This document shows positions 6,430 to 14,994 of a stretch of 40,560 nt of DNA, piece after piece. The position numbers were made by a program, and so were the translations under genes. Origin of the DNA: an uncultured Eubacteriales bacterium (GTDB lineage: Bacteria; Bacillota; Clostridia; Oscillospirales; Oscillospiraceae); the NCBI GenBank assembly GCA_900544405.1, contig UQVA01000015.1, positions 1 to 40,560 on the forward strand, read 5' to 3'. The notes under the pieces were generated by a model. That model worked only from the letters and a program-made list of their open reading frames with translations. It searched no databases and was not told the DNA's origin. The stretch's first letter is position 1. Each line of letters opens with the position of its first letter.

Positions 6430-7662
6430 TCATGGATTTGCGGCGGGGCGTTTGCGGGTCAGGTATTCGTCCAGCTTTTCCTTCATATTGTCGGGCATTT
6501 CCCGCTTCACCGGGCAGTCTACGGCGTTGGCCATGCGGCTGGCGAAGGCAGTGATGAAGTCGATGTCCTCCACCATCTGCTGTCCCTGCATCAGGGCCAT
6601 GGTGTCGTAGCTGTTATGGATGGTGGCGGTATTGCTGGGGGCAATGCGAGCGAAGGACACTGCCGGGACTCCCTTATCCGCAAAGGGCGTGGAGTCGCTG
6701 GAATAAACTCCCTGGCTGGCGCTGATGCCGAAGCCCAGCTCCCGGGCCAGGTAGCGGATGTAGTCGGTAAGGGCATCTTCGCTGGTGCAGCAGGCAATGA
6801 ATTTGCCCATGATACAGCCGATCATGTCCAGATTGATGTTCAGCACTACGTGGGAAAGTTCCCCTTCATGGGCGGCGCAGTAGGCCTTGGAGCCAAGCAG
6901 ACCCCGCTCCTCGCTGCCGCACCAGACGAAGCGCAGGCTGTGGCGGTGGGAATTTTTGGAGAAATACTCCGCCATGGCCAGCAGACCGATGCTGCCGGAC
7001 ATATTGTCGTAGGCACCCTGAGAAAGGGACGTAGAGTCATAGTGGGCGGTGAACACGATGGTTTCGGGAATTTCGCCTGGCAGGTCCAGAATGACGTTCC
7101 GGGATTCGCCCTCGTATTCCTTCTGCTTCAGGACGATTTTCGCCGTGACGGGCCGGGAATTCACAATGGCGATGGCGTCCTTGGCGTTGATGTTCACGCC
7201 GGGGATTTTATTGCCGTTGGCCACGCTGGCCCGCAGTTCCCGCTGGTCCATGTCGTGGTCGATATAATTTGCGTTGCCGTCGTAGGTGATGAAGCCCACG
7301 GCCCCGTTGGAGAGCAGGTCCTGATAGACCCAGTGACCCAGGTAGCCGTCGATGAGGACAATCTTGCCCTTGCAGCGGCCCAGGGCGCAGGCATCCTTGT
7401 TGTCCCGCAGGTAGTAGAAGGGGGCCTCCACTGTGCCGTTTCCGGCATTTTTGTAGCCCTTGCAGGGATATTCCTTGCCGTCCAGGGTCAGGGTGGCTTC
7501 CTCCAGGTCCGCCATCTGCACGGCGAAGGGCTCGATGACCGCCTGGCCGAAGGGGGCGCAGCGGGACAAGAGATATTCGGCGCAGCGCAGCTCCTCCGGG
7601 CTGCCGCCGGTACGAATGTAGGCCGTGTCCTTGAAAATTTCCATGATCTGTTCGCCAGTCAT
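6430..7662 (-). CDS. M28 family metallopeptidase (aminopeptidase) with PA-like insert
   Basis: The 410-residue product is a di-zinc M28 peptidase, probably an aminopeptidase. Zinc ligands and catalytic residues are recognisable in order: TAHYDST (His, Asp base), GAYDNMSGS (bridging Asp), SEERGLLGS (Glu base and Glu ligand), NLDMIG (Asp) and HNSYDT (late His). A protease-associated domain precedes the catalytic core (about residues 85-185), with the typical GKIVLIDGY and GAVGFITYD strands. No signal peptide is visible, so it is likely cytoplasmic and would act on imported peptides. AAGGAGGTCA stands 9-18 bases upstream of the ATG. A possible -10 TATGAT lies at 7704-7709 without a clear -35. 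Confidence 0.88.
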   Translation of the reverse strand: MTGEQIMEIFKDTAYIRTGGSPEELRCAEYLLSRCAPFGQAVIEPFAVQMADLEEATLTLDGKEYPCKGYKNAGNGTVEAPFYYLRDNKDACALGRCKGKIVLIDGYLGHWVYQDLLSNGAVGFITYDGNANYIDHDMDQRELRASVANGNKIPGVNINAKDAIAIVNSRPVTAKIVLKQKEYEGESRNVILDLPGEIPETIVFTAHYDSTSLSQGAYDNMSGSIGLLAMAEYFSKNSHRHSLRFVWCGSEERGLLGSKAYCAAHEGELSHVVLNINLDMIGCIMGKFIACCTSEDALTDYIRYLARELGFGISASQGVYSSDSTPFADKGVPAVSFARIAPSNTATIHNSYDTMALMQGQQMVEDIDFITAFASRMANAVDCPVKREMPDNMKEKLDEYLTRKRPAANP

Positions 7663-7741
7663 ATTTTAAATGACCTCCTTAAAAAAACATCTGTTTCTAT
7701 GCTATCATATTTCGACAAAGAATGCAAGGAGAAGATTCCTT

Positions 7742-7769
7742 TTGACATCTGGGAAAAATGTGGTATGAT
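7742..7769 (+). promoter_or_regulatory. Strong extended promoter for the AGCS transporter gene
   Basis: A perfect -35 TTGACA (7742-7747), a 16-base spacer, then TGG-TATGAT (-10 at 7764-7769 with the extended TG). It is divergent from the M28 peptidase gene in a 136-base interval. Confidence 0.8.
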
Positions 7770-7798
7770 GGAGGAAAAATTTGCCGAGGAGGGTTCTT

Positions 7799-9178
7799 AT
7801 GGAGAAGATCATGGCGGTTCTGGAAACGGTCAACGGCTGGGTCAACAATTTTGTATGGGGCGTGCCGGTGCTGCTGCTCATTCTGGGCACGGGTATTTTC
7901 TACACCATCCGGCTGGGATTCCTGCAATTCCGCCACCCGGCGTTTCTGTTCAAGGAGACCGTCGTCAAGGCATTCCGGAAAAAAGACAGCCCGGAGCATA
8001 AGCCCGGCGAGGTCACCAGCTTCCAGGCGGCCATGACCTCCGTGGGGGCCATTGTCGGCTCCGGAAATATTGCGGGCGTGTCCACGGCGCTGGTGCTGGG
8101 CGGACCGGGGGCGCTGGTCTGGATGATTTTGGCGGCCCTGTTCGGCATGGCCACGAAATTTGCGGAAATTGCCCTGGGCATCCGCTACCGGGAAATCTAC
8201 AAGGACGGCACCGTTGGCGGCGGAGCCATGTACTATCTGGCCAAGGGCCTGAAGCAGCACTGGCTGGGCATTCTCTTTGCGGCGCTGGTCATTCCCTATG
8301 CCTTCGTTATCAGCGCCGTGGTGGACACCAACACCATTGCCCTGACCCTGAACGACCGCTATTCTCTGCCCCTCTGGGTCACGGGATTGGTGCTGGCCAT
8401 TCTGGCGGCGGTGGTCATTTTCGGCGGCGTGAAGCGCATCGGCCGGGCCAGCGAAATTATCGCCCCCTTTATGGGCGGAATGTACATTCTGGCGGGGCTT
8501 GCCGTTGTTTTCCTGCACCTGCCCCAGGTCCCGGCGGCCCTGTGGACGGTTTTGAAGGGCGCTTTTGAGCCTCAGGCCGTTACCGGCGGCGCCGTGGGTT
8601 CCATTTTCGTGTGTATGCGCTACGGCATTGCCCGGGGCATCTATTCCAATGAGGCGGGCCTGGGCACGGCGGCCATGGTCCACTGCGGGGCCCAGGTGGA
8701 CCACCCGGTGGAGCAGGCGGTCTGGGGGCCCGTGGAGGTGTTCCTGGACACGGTGCTGGTCTGCACGGTGACGGCGCTGACCGTGGTCCTGTCCGGTCTG
8801 CTGAACACCACCGACCTGGACGGTGCCGTGCTGACCATGCGGGCCTTCGAGGCCATGCTTCCGGGAAGCATCGGCGGCATTGTGTGTACCGCCTCCGTGG
8901 TGCTGTTCGGATTCAGCTGCCTTATCAGCTTCTACACCTACGCCGAGCGGGCGGCGGTGTATATTTTCGGCGAAAAGAGCCGCATTGTGGTGAAGCTCCT
9001 GTGGGTGGCCATGATCGTGGTAGGCTCCCAGACCACCCTGGGTTTTGCCTGGGACCTGGCGGACACCATCAACGGCCTGATGATCATTCCCAACCTGGTG
9101 GGCCTGATTCTGCTCAGCGGGGAAGTGGTGAAGCTGAAAAACGAGTACCTGGGCCAGCGGCTCCCGGTCCATAAATAA
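7799..9178 (+). CDS. Alanine/glycine:cation symporter (AGCS) family transporter
   Basis: The 459-residue integral membrane protein belongs to the AGCS family, which imports alanine, glycine or related small amino acids with sodium or protons. About ten to eleven hydrophobic segments are visible. Family motifs include GPGALVWMILAALFGMATKF early in the protein and the NEAGLGTAAMVHCGAQVDHP block near the middle. The frame opens at 7781, but the ATG at 7799 follows GAGGAGGG (7786-7793) at proper spacing, so it was chosen. The gene is monocistronic between a strong promoter and a terminator. The substrate could be alanine, glycine or glutamine; sequence alone does not separate these. Confidence 0.92.
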   Translation: MEKIMAVLETVNGWVNNFVWGVPVLLLILGTGIFYTIRLGFLQFRHPAFLFKETVVKAFRKKDSPEHKPGEVTSFQAAMTSVGAIVGSGNIAGVSTALVLGGPGALVWMILAALFGMATKFAEIALGIRYREIYKDGTVGGGAMYYLAKGLKQHWLGILFAALVIPYAFVISAVVDTNTIALTLNDRYSLPLWVTGLVLAILAAVVIFGGVKRIGRASEIIAPFMGGMYILAGLAVVFLHLPQVPAALWTVLKGAFEPQAVTGGAVGSIFVCMRYGIARGIYSNEAGLGTAAMVHCGAQVDHPVEQAVWGPVEVFLDTVLVCTVTALTVVLSGLLNTTDLDGAVLTMRAFEAMLPGSIGGIVCTASVVLFGFSCLISFYTYAERAAVYIFGEKSRIVVKLLWVAMIVVGSQTTLGFAWDLADTINGLMIIPNLVGLILLSGEVVKLKNEYLGQRLPVHK

Positions 9179-9186
9179 GATTTTCC

Positions 9187-9225
9187 CTCCCCGTCGGTCA
9201 AAAACCGGCGGGGAGCCTGATTTTT
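9187..9225 (+). terminator. Rho-independent terminator of the AGCS gene
   Basis: Stem CTCCCCGTCGGT / ACCGGCGGGGAG (one G-T pair) with loop CAAAA, followed by CCTGATTTTT. It begins 9 bases after the stop codon. Confidence 0.88.
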
Positions 9226-9282
9226 CGGCTGAAAAGAACCCCTTCTTCCATCCCTGCATAGACTGCTCCGGGAGGAATGGAT

Positions 9283-9516
9283 ATGCAGGAAATTTTCTTT
9301 ACCTTTCGCTCCGTGACTTACGCCCAGGAGGGGGAACGGGTGCTGCGGCGGGCGGGCATCCCCGCCTATCTCCGGCGGACCCCGGCCAGGCTGGCCAAGC
9401 GGGGCTGCGGATATACCGTGGTGGTCCGGCCCAGGGACGAAGCCCGGGCGCAAGCCCTCTTTGACCGGGAGGCCGTGGCCTATCAGAACGTCTACCGAAT
9501 GGAGGGGACCCCATGA
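9283..9516 (+). CDS. DUF3343 (putative Se/S carrier-like) protein
   Basis: This small 77-residue cytoplasmic protein resembles the DUF3343 / putative Se/S carrier family. It has an N-terminal strand (EIFFTFRSVTYA), a helix with RVLRRAGIPAYLRRTP, and the conserved late RGCGYTVVVRP block holding its single cysteine. Its role is not established experimentally. The family is often found beside cysteine desulfurases or selenium genes, as here. An ATG at 9277 is in frame, but GGAGG (9271-9275) is only one base from it and seven from the ATG at 9283, so the latter is chosen. Its stop overlaps the start of the next gene (ATGA), which points to translational coupling. No clear promoter is seen after the upstream terminator. 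Confidence 0.75.
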   Translation: MQEIFFTFRSVTYAQEGERVLRRAGIPAYLRRTPARLAKRGCGYTVVVRPRDEARAQALFDREAVAYQNVYRMEGTP

Positions 9517-10634
9517 TCTATCTGGACAACGGGGCCACCTCCTTCCCCAAGCCGGGGCCGGTCCGCCGGGCCGTGCAGGAAGCATTGCTGACCTGCGCCA
9601 ATCCGGGCCGGGGCGGCTACGAAGCCGCTTTGCAGGCGGCGGAGATCGTGTTCACCTGCCGGGAGCGGGCGGCGACGCTGTTTGATTGCAGGCCGGAGCA
9701 GGTGGTGTTCACCCTGAACGCCACCCACGCTCTGAACATGGCCATTCATACCCTGGTCCAGCCGGGGGACCGAGTGGTGATCTCCGGCTTTGAGCATAAC
9801 GCCGTGACCCGGCCCCTCCATGGGCTGGGGGCGGATATTCTTGTGGCCGGGCGGCGGCTCTTTGACTGGGAGGATACGCTTTCGCAATGGGAAAAAGCCC
9901 TGAAAAGTAAGCCAAAAGCCGCAATATTCACCCATGTTTCCAACGTGTTCGGGTATATTTTACCGGCGGAGGCGTTGGCAGCGCTGTGCCGCCGGTATCA
10001 GGTCCCATTTATCATCGATGCTGCCCAGTCCGCCGGGATGCTGCCCCTTTCCCTGCGGAAGCTGGGGGCGGATTTCATCGCCATGCCCGGACACAAGGGC
10101 CTGCTGGGTCCCCAGGGTACGGGCATCCTGCTCTGCGGCCGGACCCCGGACCCAATCTTGCGGGGCGGCACCGGCAGCGAGTCGAAAAATCAGGAAATGC
10201 CGGACTTCCTGCCGGACCGGGGAGAAGCCGGGACCCTGAACGTGCCGGGCATTGCGGGCCTGTCCGCCGGGCTGGCCCTGGTGACGGAGACGGGGGTGGA
10301 GCGTATCTTCCGCCGGGAGGCAGGGGAGGCGGCCTTCTGTGCCCGTGGGCTTCGGAATTTGGGCTATCGGGTGTTCACCGGACCCAACCAGAGCGGCACG
10401 GTGTCCTTTTTGCCGAATCAGGACTGCGAAACGGCGGCTTCCCGGCTGGCAGAGTTGGGCATTGCCTGCCGGGCGGGGCTGCACTGCGCGCCTCTGGCCC
10501 ACGAAAGCGCCGGAACCTTGGCCACCGGGACGGTGCGGCTTTCCTTCGGCCACAGCTGCTCCCGGCAGGAAAGCCGGGAATTCCTGCGGAGGATGGGGGG
10601 AATTTTCCCGGAGGAAGTTGTAAAAAAACTGTGA
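9513..10634 (+). CDS. Cysteine desulfurase family protein (class V aminotransferase fold)
   Basis: This PLP enzyme of the SufS/CsdA/NifS superfamily would release sulfur (or selenium) from cysteine (or selenocysteine) as an enzyme-bound persulfide. The 373-residue product opens with MIYLDNGATSFPKP. It carries the PLP-contacting Asp169 in IIDAAQSAG, the Schiff-base Lys195 in MPGHKGLLGPQGTG and the persulfide-forming Cys325 in RAGLHCAPLAHE. It resembles the branch of desulfurase-like proteins found singly in Clostridia rather than the SufS of a suf operon, since no sufBCDU genes are nearby. The 4-base overlap with the DUF3343 gene suggests the small protein is its sulfur or selenium acceptor or adaptor. 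That partnership is inference. Confidence 0.88.
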   Translation: MIYLDNGATSFPKPGPVRRAVQEALLTCANPGRGGYEAALQAAEIVFTCRERAATLFDCRPEQVVFTLNATHALNMAIHTLVQPGDRVVISGFEHNAVTRPLHGLGADILVAGRRLFDWEDTLSQWEKALKSKPKAAIFTHVSNVFGYILPAEALAALCRRYQVPFIIDAAQSAGMLPLSLRKLGADFIAMPGHKGLLGPQGTGILLCGRTPDPILRGGTGSESKNQEMPDFLPDRGEAGTLNVPGIAGLSAGLALVTETGVERIFRREAGEAAFCARGLRNLGYRVFTGPNQSGTVSFLPNQDCETAASRLAELGIACRAGLHCAPLAHESAGTLATGTVRLSFGHSCSRQESREFLRRMGGIFPEEVVKKL

Positions 10635-10641
10635 ATTGCTA

Positions 10642-10670
10642 TTGCCATCCAGAGGGCGATACTGTATAAT
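10642..10670 (+). promoter_or_regulatory. Sigma-A promoter for the cdaA operon
   Basis: TTGCCA (10642-10647, 5 of 6 consensus), a 17-base spacer, then a perfect TATAAT (10665-10670). It lies 75 bases before the cdaA start and is the only strong promoter I see upstream of the long gene run to 25748. Confidence 0.8.
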
Positions 10671-10745
10671 GGTACAGATAATAGCGTAGTTATGCCCGGA
10701 GGTGTTTTTACACGCCGGTTTACAGGAAAAGAGGTCGATGCACCT

Positions 10746-11606
10746 ATGGAGACCATACAGAATCTGCTCCGGCAGGTGGCGGGAATGCAATGGTCCGACT
10801 ATCTGGATATTTTTCTGGTAGCGCTGCTCATCTATCTTCTGCTGCCCATGATCAAGACCACCGGCACCATCCGGGTGGTCCGGGTGGTGGTGGCGCTGCT
10901 GCTCATTACGGCCCTGACCGAGGCCCTGAAGCTCTATACCATCCATTTTCTGCTGAGCCAGATTTTGCAAGTCGGGTTGCTGGCCCTGGTGGTCCTGTTC
11001 CAGCCGGAATTGCGGCGGATGCTGGACCATCTGGGCAGTATGCGCTTCCAGAAACTGTTCGGCATCCATCGGGACGAGCAGGTGATGGTCCCGGTCATTA
11101 CCCAGACCGTGGCCGCCTGCGAGGCCATGAGCCGGGAAAAAGTGGGGGCACTCATCGTCTTTGAACGGGAAAGCCCTATGGATGAATTCATGCGTACCGG
11201 CACCACGCTGGACGCTCAGGTGTCCGAGCAGCTCATCCGGAACATCTTCTTCGTGAAGGCTCCCCTTCACGATGGGGCCATGATCGTCCGGGACGGCCGC
11301 ATTGCTGCCGCCGGATGCGTGCTGCCTCTGTCCAGCAGCGACCGGCTCAGCGCCGATCTGGGAACCCGTCATCGGGCGGGCGTGGGCATGAGTGAGGTGT
11401 CCGATGCGGTGGTGGTTATCGTCTCCGAGGAGACCGGTGCCATTTCCGTGGCGGTGGGCGGAATGCTCAAGCGCCACCTGGCCCCCCAGACCCTGGAGCG
11501 GCTGCTGTGCAATGAACTCATTGTGGACGACGAAAAGGAAAAGACCAAGACGCTGCGCCTGCGGCTCCACAAGAAGGAGAAAGGGGGCGACGGGGATGAA
11601 GAATAA
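10746..11606 (+). CDS. cdaA: Diadenylate cyclase CdaA
   Basis: This membrane-bound enzyme makes cyclic di-AMP from two ATP, a second messenger controlling potassium and osmolyte transport and cell wall homeostasis in Firmicutes. The 286-residue product has three N-terminal membrane segments (about residues 18-36, 41-58 and 64-84). A short linker leads to the DAC domain (about 100-265), with the catalytic motif DGA at 176-178 and RHR at 208-210. The ATG at 10746 gives the canonical N-terminus. An upstream in-frame ATG at 10692 lacks a ribosome binding site. The regulator gene cdaR overlaps its 3' end by 11 bases. The usual third gene glmM is absent. Confidence 0.95.
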   Translation: METIQNLLRQVAGMQWSDYLDIFLVALLIYLLLPMIKTTGTIRVVRVVVALLLITALTEALKLYTIHFLLSQILQVGLLALVVLFQPELRRMLDHLGSMRFQKLFGIHRDEQVMVPVITQTVAACEAMSREKVGALIVFERESPMDEFMRTGTTLDAQVSEQLIRNIFFVKAPLHDGAMIVRDGRIAAAGCVLPLSSSDRLSADLGTRHRAGVGMSEVSDAVVVIVSEETGAISVAVGGMLKRHLAPQTLERLLCNELIVDDEKEKTKTLRLRLHKKEKGGDGDEE

Positions 11607-12840
11607 ATTCGCTGCGGCACTGTTTTCCCTGATCGTGGCCTTCGGCATCTGGCTCTACGTCATTACCACCGTCAGCCCCGGCTCCGAGGATACGTTCTCC
11701 AACATCCCTGTGACGCTGCAAAATGAAGCGGCCCTTTCCGAGCGGGGCCTGATGGTCACAACCCAGGACGTTCCCACGGTAACGCTGCGTCTGTCCGGCA
11801 ACCGGTCGGACCTCATCAAATTAAATTCTTCCAATATTGTCCTCACGGCGGATCTGTCCGGCATTTATGAGCCGGGGGAGCGGAAGCTGACCTACAACAT
11901 CGCCTTCCCCGGAGACATTGCCAACAATGCCTTCGTGGTGGAAAGCCAGTCTCCCCAGTATGTGACCGTGGACATTGAGCGGAAGATCACCAAGGACGTG
12001 GACGTGGCCCTGAATTTCCAGGGAGAAATTGCAGACGGCTATCTGGCCGACACCCAGAACCCCAGTATGGACCATCCGCAGATTTCCGTCACCGGGCCGG
12101 AGTCCGTGGTGAACCGCATCGCCCAGGCGGTGGTGGATGTGGACCTGCAGGGCCGGACGGAATCCGTGAACGAGGCTCTGCCCTTCACGCTCTGCGATAC
12201 CGCCGGGGACCCGGTGGACGTGGAGCAGGTGGTCACGGATGTGGCCCAGATCAATCTGTCCATTAAAATTCAGAAAACCAAGGAAATTCCCCTGAAGGTC
12301 ACGGTGGAACCCGGCGGCGGTGCCACGGAGGACACCAGCGACATCCAGATCGAGCCTTCCAGCATCCGGGTGGCGGGCAGCGAGACGCTGCTGAACGCCC
12401 TGACGGAGATCAACCTGGGGACCATTAAGCTGAGCGAGCTGACTCTGAGCAAGACCGTTCAGGATTTCAACATCAAATTGCCCGAGGGTGTGACCAACCT
12501 GACCGGCGTGACCCAGGCAAGGGTGACGATCCAGTTCCCCAACCTGAAAACCCAGACCTTCAAAGTCACCAACTTCCGTGTGACCAACGTGCCCAGCGGT
12601 ATGACCGCCGAGGTGGTCACCAAGGAATTGCAGGTGACCATCCGTGGCCCGGTGGCGGCGGTGAATGCTTTGAAGGACTCCAATGTGACCGCCATTCTGG
12701 ACCTTTCTTCGGCGGCACTGGGGACCTCCACCGTCACGGCGGACATTCGACTGCCGGACAACTCCCCGGCGGGGTCCGTGGGCAACTATACCGTTACCGT
12801 GAACCTGACTGTGGCTTCCGCCGACGAGGAGGGGACCTAA
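11596..12840 (+). CDS. cdaR: CdaR (YbbR-domain) regulator of CdaA
   Basis: The 414-residue product has one N-terminal membrane anchor (about residues 5-25), followed by about four YbbR repeats on the outer face. The repeats are recognisable by the recurring pattern of a V-T-V-strand followed by G(P/S)xxxV(V/L)N: for example VTGPESVVNRI, VAGSETLLNAL and IRGPVAAVNALKDS. In Listeria and Bacillus, CdaR binds CdaA and modulates c-di-AMP output. The start ATG lies within the end of cdaA, behind a G-rich site, which suggests translational coupling. The frame is open further upstream, but that part is only the cdaA region read in another frame. Confidence 0.93.
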   Translation: MKNKFAAALFSLIVAFGIWLYVITTVSPGSEDTFSNIPVTLQNEAALSERGLMVTTQDVPTVTLRLSGNRSDLIKLNSSNIVLTADLSGIYEPGERKLTYNIAFPGDIANNAFVVESQSPQYVTVDIERKITKDVDVALNFQGEIADGYLADTQNPSMDHPQISVTGPESVVNRIAQAVVDVDLQGRTESVNEALPFTLCDTAGDPVDVEQVVTDVAQINLSIKIQKTKEIPLKVTVEPGGGATEDTSDIQIEPSSIRVAGSETLLNALTEINLGTIKLSELTLSKTVQDFNIKLPEGVTNLTGVTQARVTIQFPNLKTQTFKVTNFRVTNVPSGMTAEVVTKELQVTIRGPVAAVNALKDSNVTAILDLSSAALGTSTVTADIRLPDNSPAGSVGNYTVTVNLTVASADEEGT

Positions 12841-12842
12841 AG

Positions 12843-13259
12843 TTGGAACAGCTGGTACGGGTCCGGGCCTGCAGCCCGGACGGCACGGCCCAGGTGGTCC
12901 ATGTGCGGGAAAGCGCCTGCTCCGGGGACTGCCACAAGTGCGCCGGATGCGGGGCCGCCAAGGAGACCGTAGAGATCACGGCCCGGAATCCCATCGGGGC
13001 AAGCCCCGGGGACCTGGTCGTCATCCGCTCCGCCTCCGGCCCGGTGCTGGCTGCGGCAGCGGTGCTGTATCTGCTGCCCCTGGTGCTGTTCTTCCTGGGC
13101 TATGGGCTTATGGCCGCCGGAAATTTCTCCGGTCCTCTGGGGGGACTGCTGGGTGCGGCCCTGGGAATCGGCATCGCCTTCGGCTATGACCGGCTGGTGC
13201 TGAAAAAAAAGAAAACCGTATATACCATCATCGGCTACGGCCCGTCCGCAGCCCATTGA
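12843..13259 (+). CDS. RseC/MucC-like (SoxR-reducing system) family membrane protein
   Basis: The 138-residue product resembles the RseC/MucC family. It has a soluble N-terminal part with a four-cysteine cluster, CSGDCHKCAGC at about residues 25-35, then two membrane helices (about 67-88 and 96-116) and a basic tail KKKK. The cysteines could bind an iron-sulfur cluster or metal, by analogy with partners of the Rnf/Rsx electron transfer complex. The start is TTG: GAGGAGGGG at 12826-12834 is eight bases before it, and no ATG is closer. It lies 2 bases after cdaR, inside the c-di-AMP operon, which is an unexpected place. Function in this context is unknown. Confidence 0.8.
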   Translation: MEQLVRVRACSPDGTAQVVHVRESACSGDCHKCAGCGAAKETVEITARNPIGASPGDLVVIRSASGPVLAAAAVLYLLPLVLFFLGYGLMAAGNFSGPLGGLLGAALGIGIAFGYDRLVLKKKKTVYTIIGYGPSAAH

Positions 13260-13270
13260 GGAAGGGGTAA

Positions 13271-14155
13271 ATGACCTTGATAAAGAGTATGACAGGCTAT
13301 GGCCGCAGCGTGGAGACAAGGAACGGCCGGGAATTTACCGTGGAGGTCCGGTCGGTGAACAACCGCTATCTGGACTGCGCCGTGCGGCTGCCCCGGCTGG
13401 TGGCCTTCGGGGAGGATGCGGTGAAGCAGGCCGTGAAGAACACCATCTCCCGCGGCAAGGTGGACGTGTTCGTCTCCGTCCGCAGCGAGGGCGGGGAGCA
13501 GGGCACCGTGACCCTGAATACCGCTCTGGCGGAGGGCTATCTGGCGGCCATGCGGCAGATGGCGGAGACCTTCGGCCTGGAAAATGACGTAAAGGTTTCG
13601 GACCTGTCCCGCCTGCCGGAGGTGTTCACCGTGGACAAGCCGGAGGTGGATGAGGAAGCGCTGCTGGCGGACCTGATGGCTGTGGCCAACGAGGCCCTGG
13701 CCGGATATGACGCCATGCGGACCACCGAGGGCGCTGCTCTGGACCATGACCTGCGCAGCCGTGGAGCGCGCATCCTGGAACTGGTGGGCCAGGTGGAAAA
13801 GCAAAGCCCCAAGACCGTCTCCGATTACCGTGCCCGGCTGGAAGCCAAACTCCGGGAGGTGCTGGCCAATACCGCCATCGATGAAAGCCGTATTCTCACG
13901 GAAGCGGCCATCTTCGCCGACAAGGTGGCGGTGGACGAGGAGACCGTCCGGCTCCGCTCCCACCTGAATCAGATGAACACCATGCTGGATGCCGGCGGGG
14001 CCGTGGGCCGGAAGCTGGATTTCCTGCTCCAGGAAATGAACCGGGAGGCCAACACCATCGGCTCCAAGTGCACCGATGTGGCGGTGGCCCGTATCGTGGT
14101 GGACATCAAGGCGGAGTTGGAAAAGATCCGGGAACAGGTCCAGAACGTGGAGTAA
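13271..14155 (+). CDS. yicC: YicC/YloC family endoribonuclease
   Basis: The 294-residue product is a YicC/YloC family protein, recently linked to RNA cleavage in E. coli and B. subtilis. The N-terminal YicC_N region starts with KSMTGYGR and has the VEVRSVNNRYLD block. The C-terminal DUF1732 half ends with the conserved GRKLDFLLQEMNREANTIGSK segment followed by an acidic helix KAELEKIREQVQNVE. The start ATG is preceded by GAGGAAGGGG. The order yicC-remA-gmk-rpoZ is the standard Firmicutes arrangement. Confidence 0.92.
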   Translation: MTLIKSMTGYGRSVETRNGREFTVEVRSVNNRYLDCAVRLPRLVAFGEDAVKQAVKNTISRGKVDVFVSVRSEGGEQGTVTLNTALAEGYLAAMRQMAETFGLENDVKVSDLSRLPEVFTVDKPEVDEEALLADLMAVANEALAGYDAMRTTEGAALDHDLRSRGARILELVGQVEKQSPKTVSDYRARLEAKLREVLANTAIDESRILTEAAIFADKVAVDEETVRLRSHLNQMNTMLDAGGAVGRKLDFLLQEMNREANTIGSKCTDVAVARIVVDIKAELEKIREQVQNVE

Positions 14156-14159
14156 GCCC

Positions 14160-14417
14160 ATGCAGCTGGTGAATATCGGATTTGGCAGTATGCTTTCCGC
14201 CCAGCGCATCCTGGCGGCCTTGGAGCCGGAATCGGCTCCAATCAAGCGCCTGGTGCAGGAGGCCAGGGATCGGGGAATGCTCATCGACGCTTCCTACGGG
14301 CGAAAGACCAAGACGGTGATCCTGATGGACACGGACCATGTGGTATTATCCGCCCTGACGCCGGAAACCATTGGGGAGCGCTGGCAGAGTGCAGACAGAG
14401 AGGAAGAGAAAGAATGA
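14160..14417 (+). CDS. remA: RemA family DNA-binding regulator (DUF370)
   Basis: The 85-residue product belongs to the RemA/DUF370 family. In B. subtilis, RemA is a ring-forming DNA-binding activator of biofilm matrix and osmoprotection genes. The family start MQLVNIGFGSML, the central IKRLVQEARDRGMLIDASYGRKTKT block and VVLSALTPETIGERW are all visible. The frame is open upstream through the end of yicC, but the ATG at 14160, with GGAG seven bases before it, gives the normal length. It ends in an ATGA overlap with gmk. The acidic EEEKE tail is a little longer than usual. Confidence 0.9.
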   Translation: MQLVNIGFGSMLSAQRILAALEPESAPIKRLVQEARDRGMLIDASYGRKTKTVILMDTDHVVLSALTPETIGERWQSADREEEKE

Positions 14418-14971
14418 GCAAGGGAAGGTTGTTTGTGATCTCCGGTGCCTCCGGTGTCGGAAAAAGCACGGTGCTTGGTAAGGTCATGGGCGCGCGGAAT
14501 GACCTGTCTTTTTCCGTATCCGCTACCACCCGGCCTCCACGGCCCGGCGAGGTGGAGGGAAAAAGCTACTACTTCGTGAGCCGGGACCGGTTTGAAGAAA
14601 TGATCCGCCAGGATGCGTTCCTGGAATACGACGAACACGCCGGAAACTTCTACGGCACCCCCCGGCAGCAGCTGGAGGAAAAGCTGGAAAAAGGTTCCGT
14701 GATTCTGGATATTGAGCCGGTGGGGGCCTTCCACGTCCGGGAAAAAGCCCCGGATGCGGTGCTGATCTTCGTGATGCCCCCCACTCGCACGGAATTGGAG
14801 CATCGTCTGCGGACCCGGGGGGACACCTCCGAGGAGCAGATCAGAATGCGCCTGGACCGGGCCAACTGGGAAATGGACCAGAGCACCCGGTACGATTATG
14901 TTGTTGTGAACGATCAGGTGGACGAATGCGCCCGCCGGATCCTGTCCATTATTGCCGAGAAGGCAGACTAA
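14414..14971 (+). CDS. gmk: Guanylate kinase
   Basis: The enzyme phosphorylates GMP to GDP, needed for GTP, dGTP and (p)ppGpp pools. The 185-residue product shows the P-loop GASGVGKST at residues 11-19, the GMP-binding segment SATTRPPRPGEVEGKSYYFV, and the YDEHAGNFYGTP block. The length is about 15-20 residues shorter than many family members but contains all motifs. It overlaps remA by 4 bases and is followed by rpoZ after 23 bases. Confidence 0.95.
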   Translation: MSKGRLFVISGASGVGKSTVLGKVMGARNDLSFSVSATTRPPRPGEVEGKSYYFVSRDRFEEMIRQDAFLEYDEHAGNFYGTPRQQLEEKLEKGSVILDIEPVGAFHVREKAPDAVLIFVMPPTRTELEHRLRTRGDTSEEQIRMRLDRANWEMDQSTRYDYVVVNDQVDECARRILSIIAEKAD

Positions 14972-14994
14972 GAATTTTTGGAGGAATTGAAATT

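Noticed and set aside
7697..9259. A 520-codon minus-strand frame opposite the AGCS transporter gene
   Set aside because: It is His/Gln/Arg-rich antisense of a membrane protein, lacks a start site, and crosses the transporter promoter and terminator.
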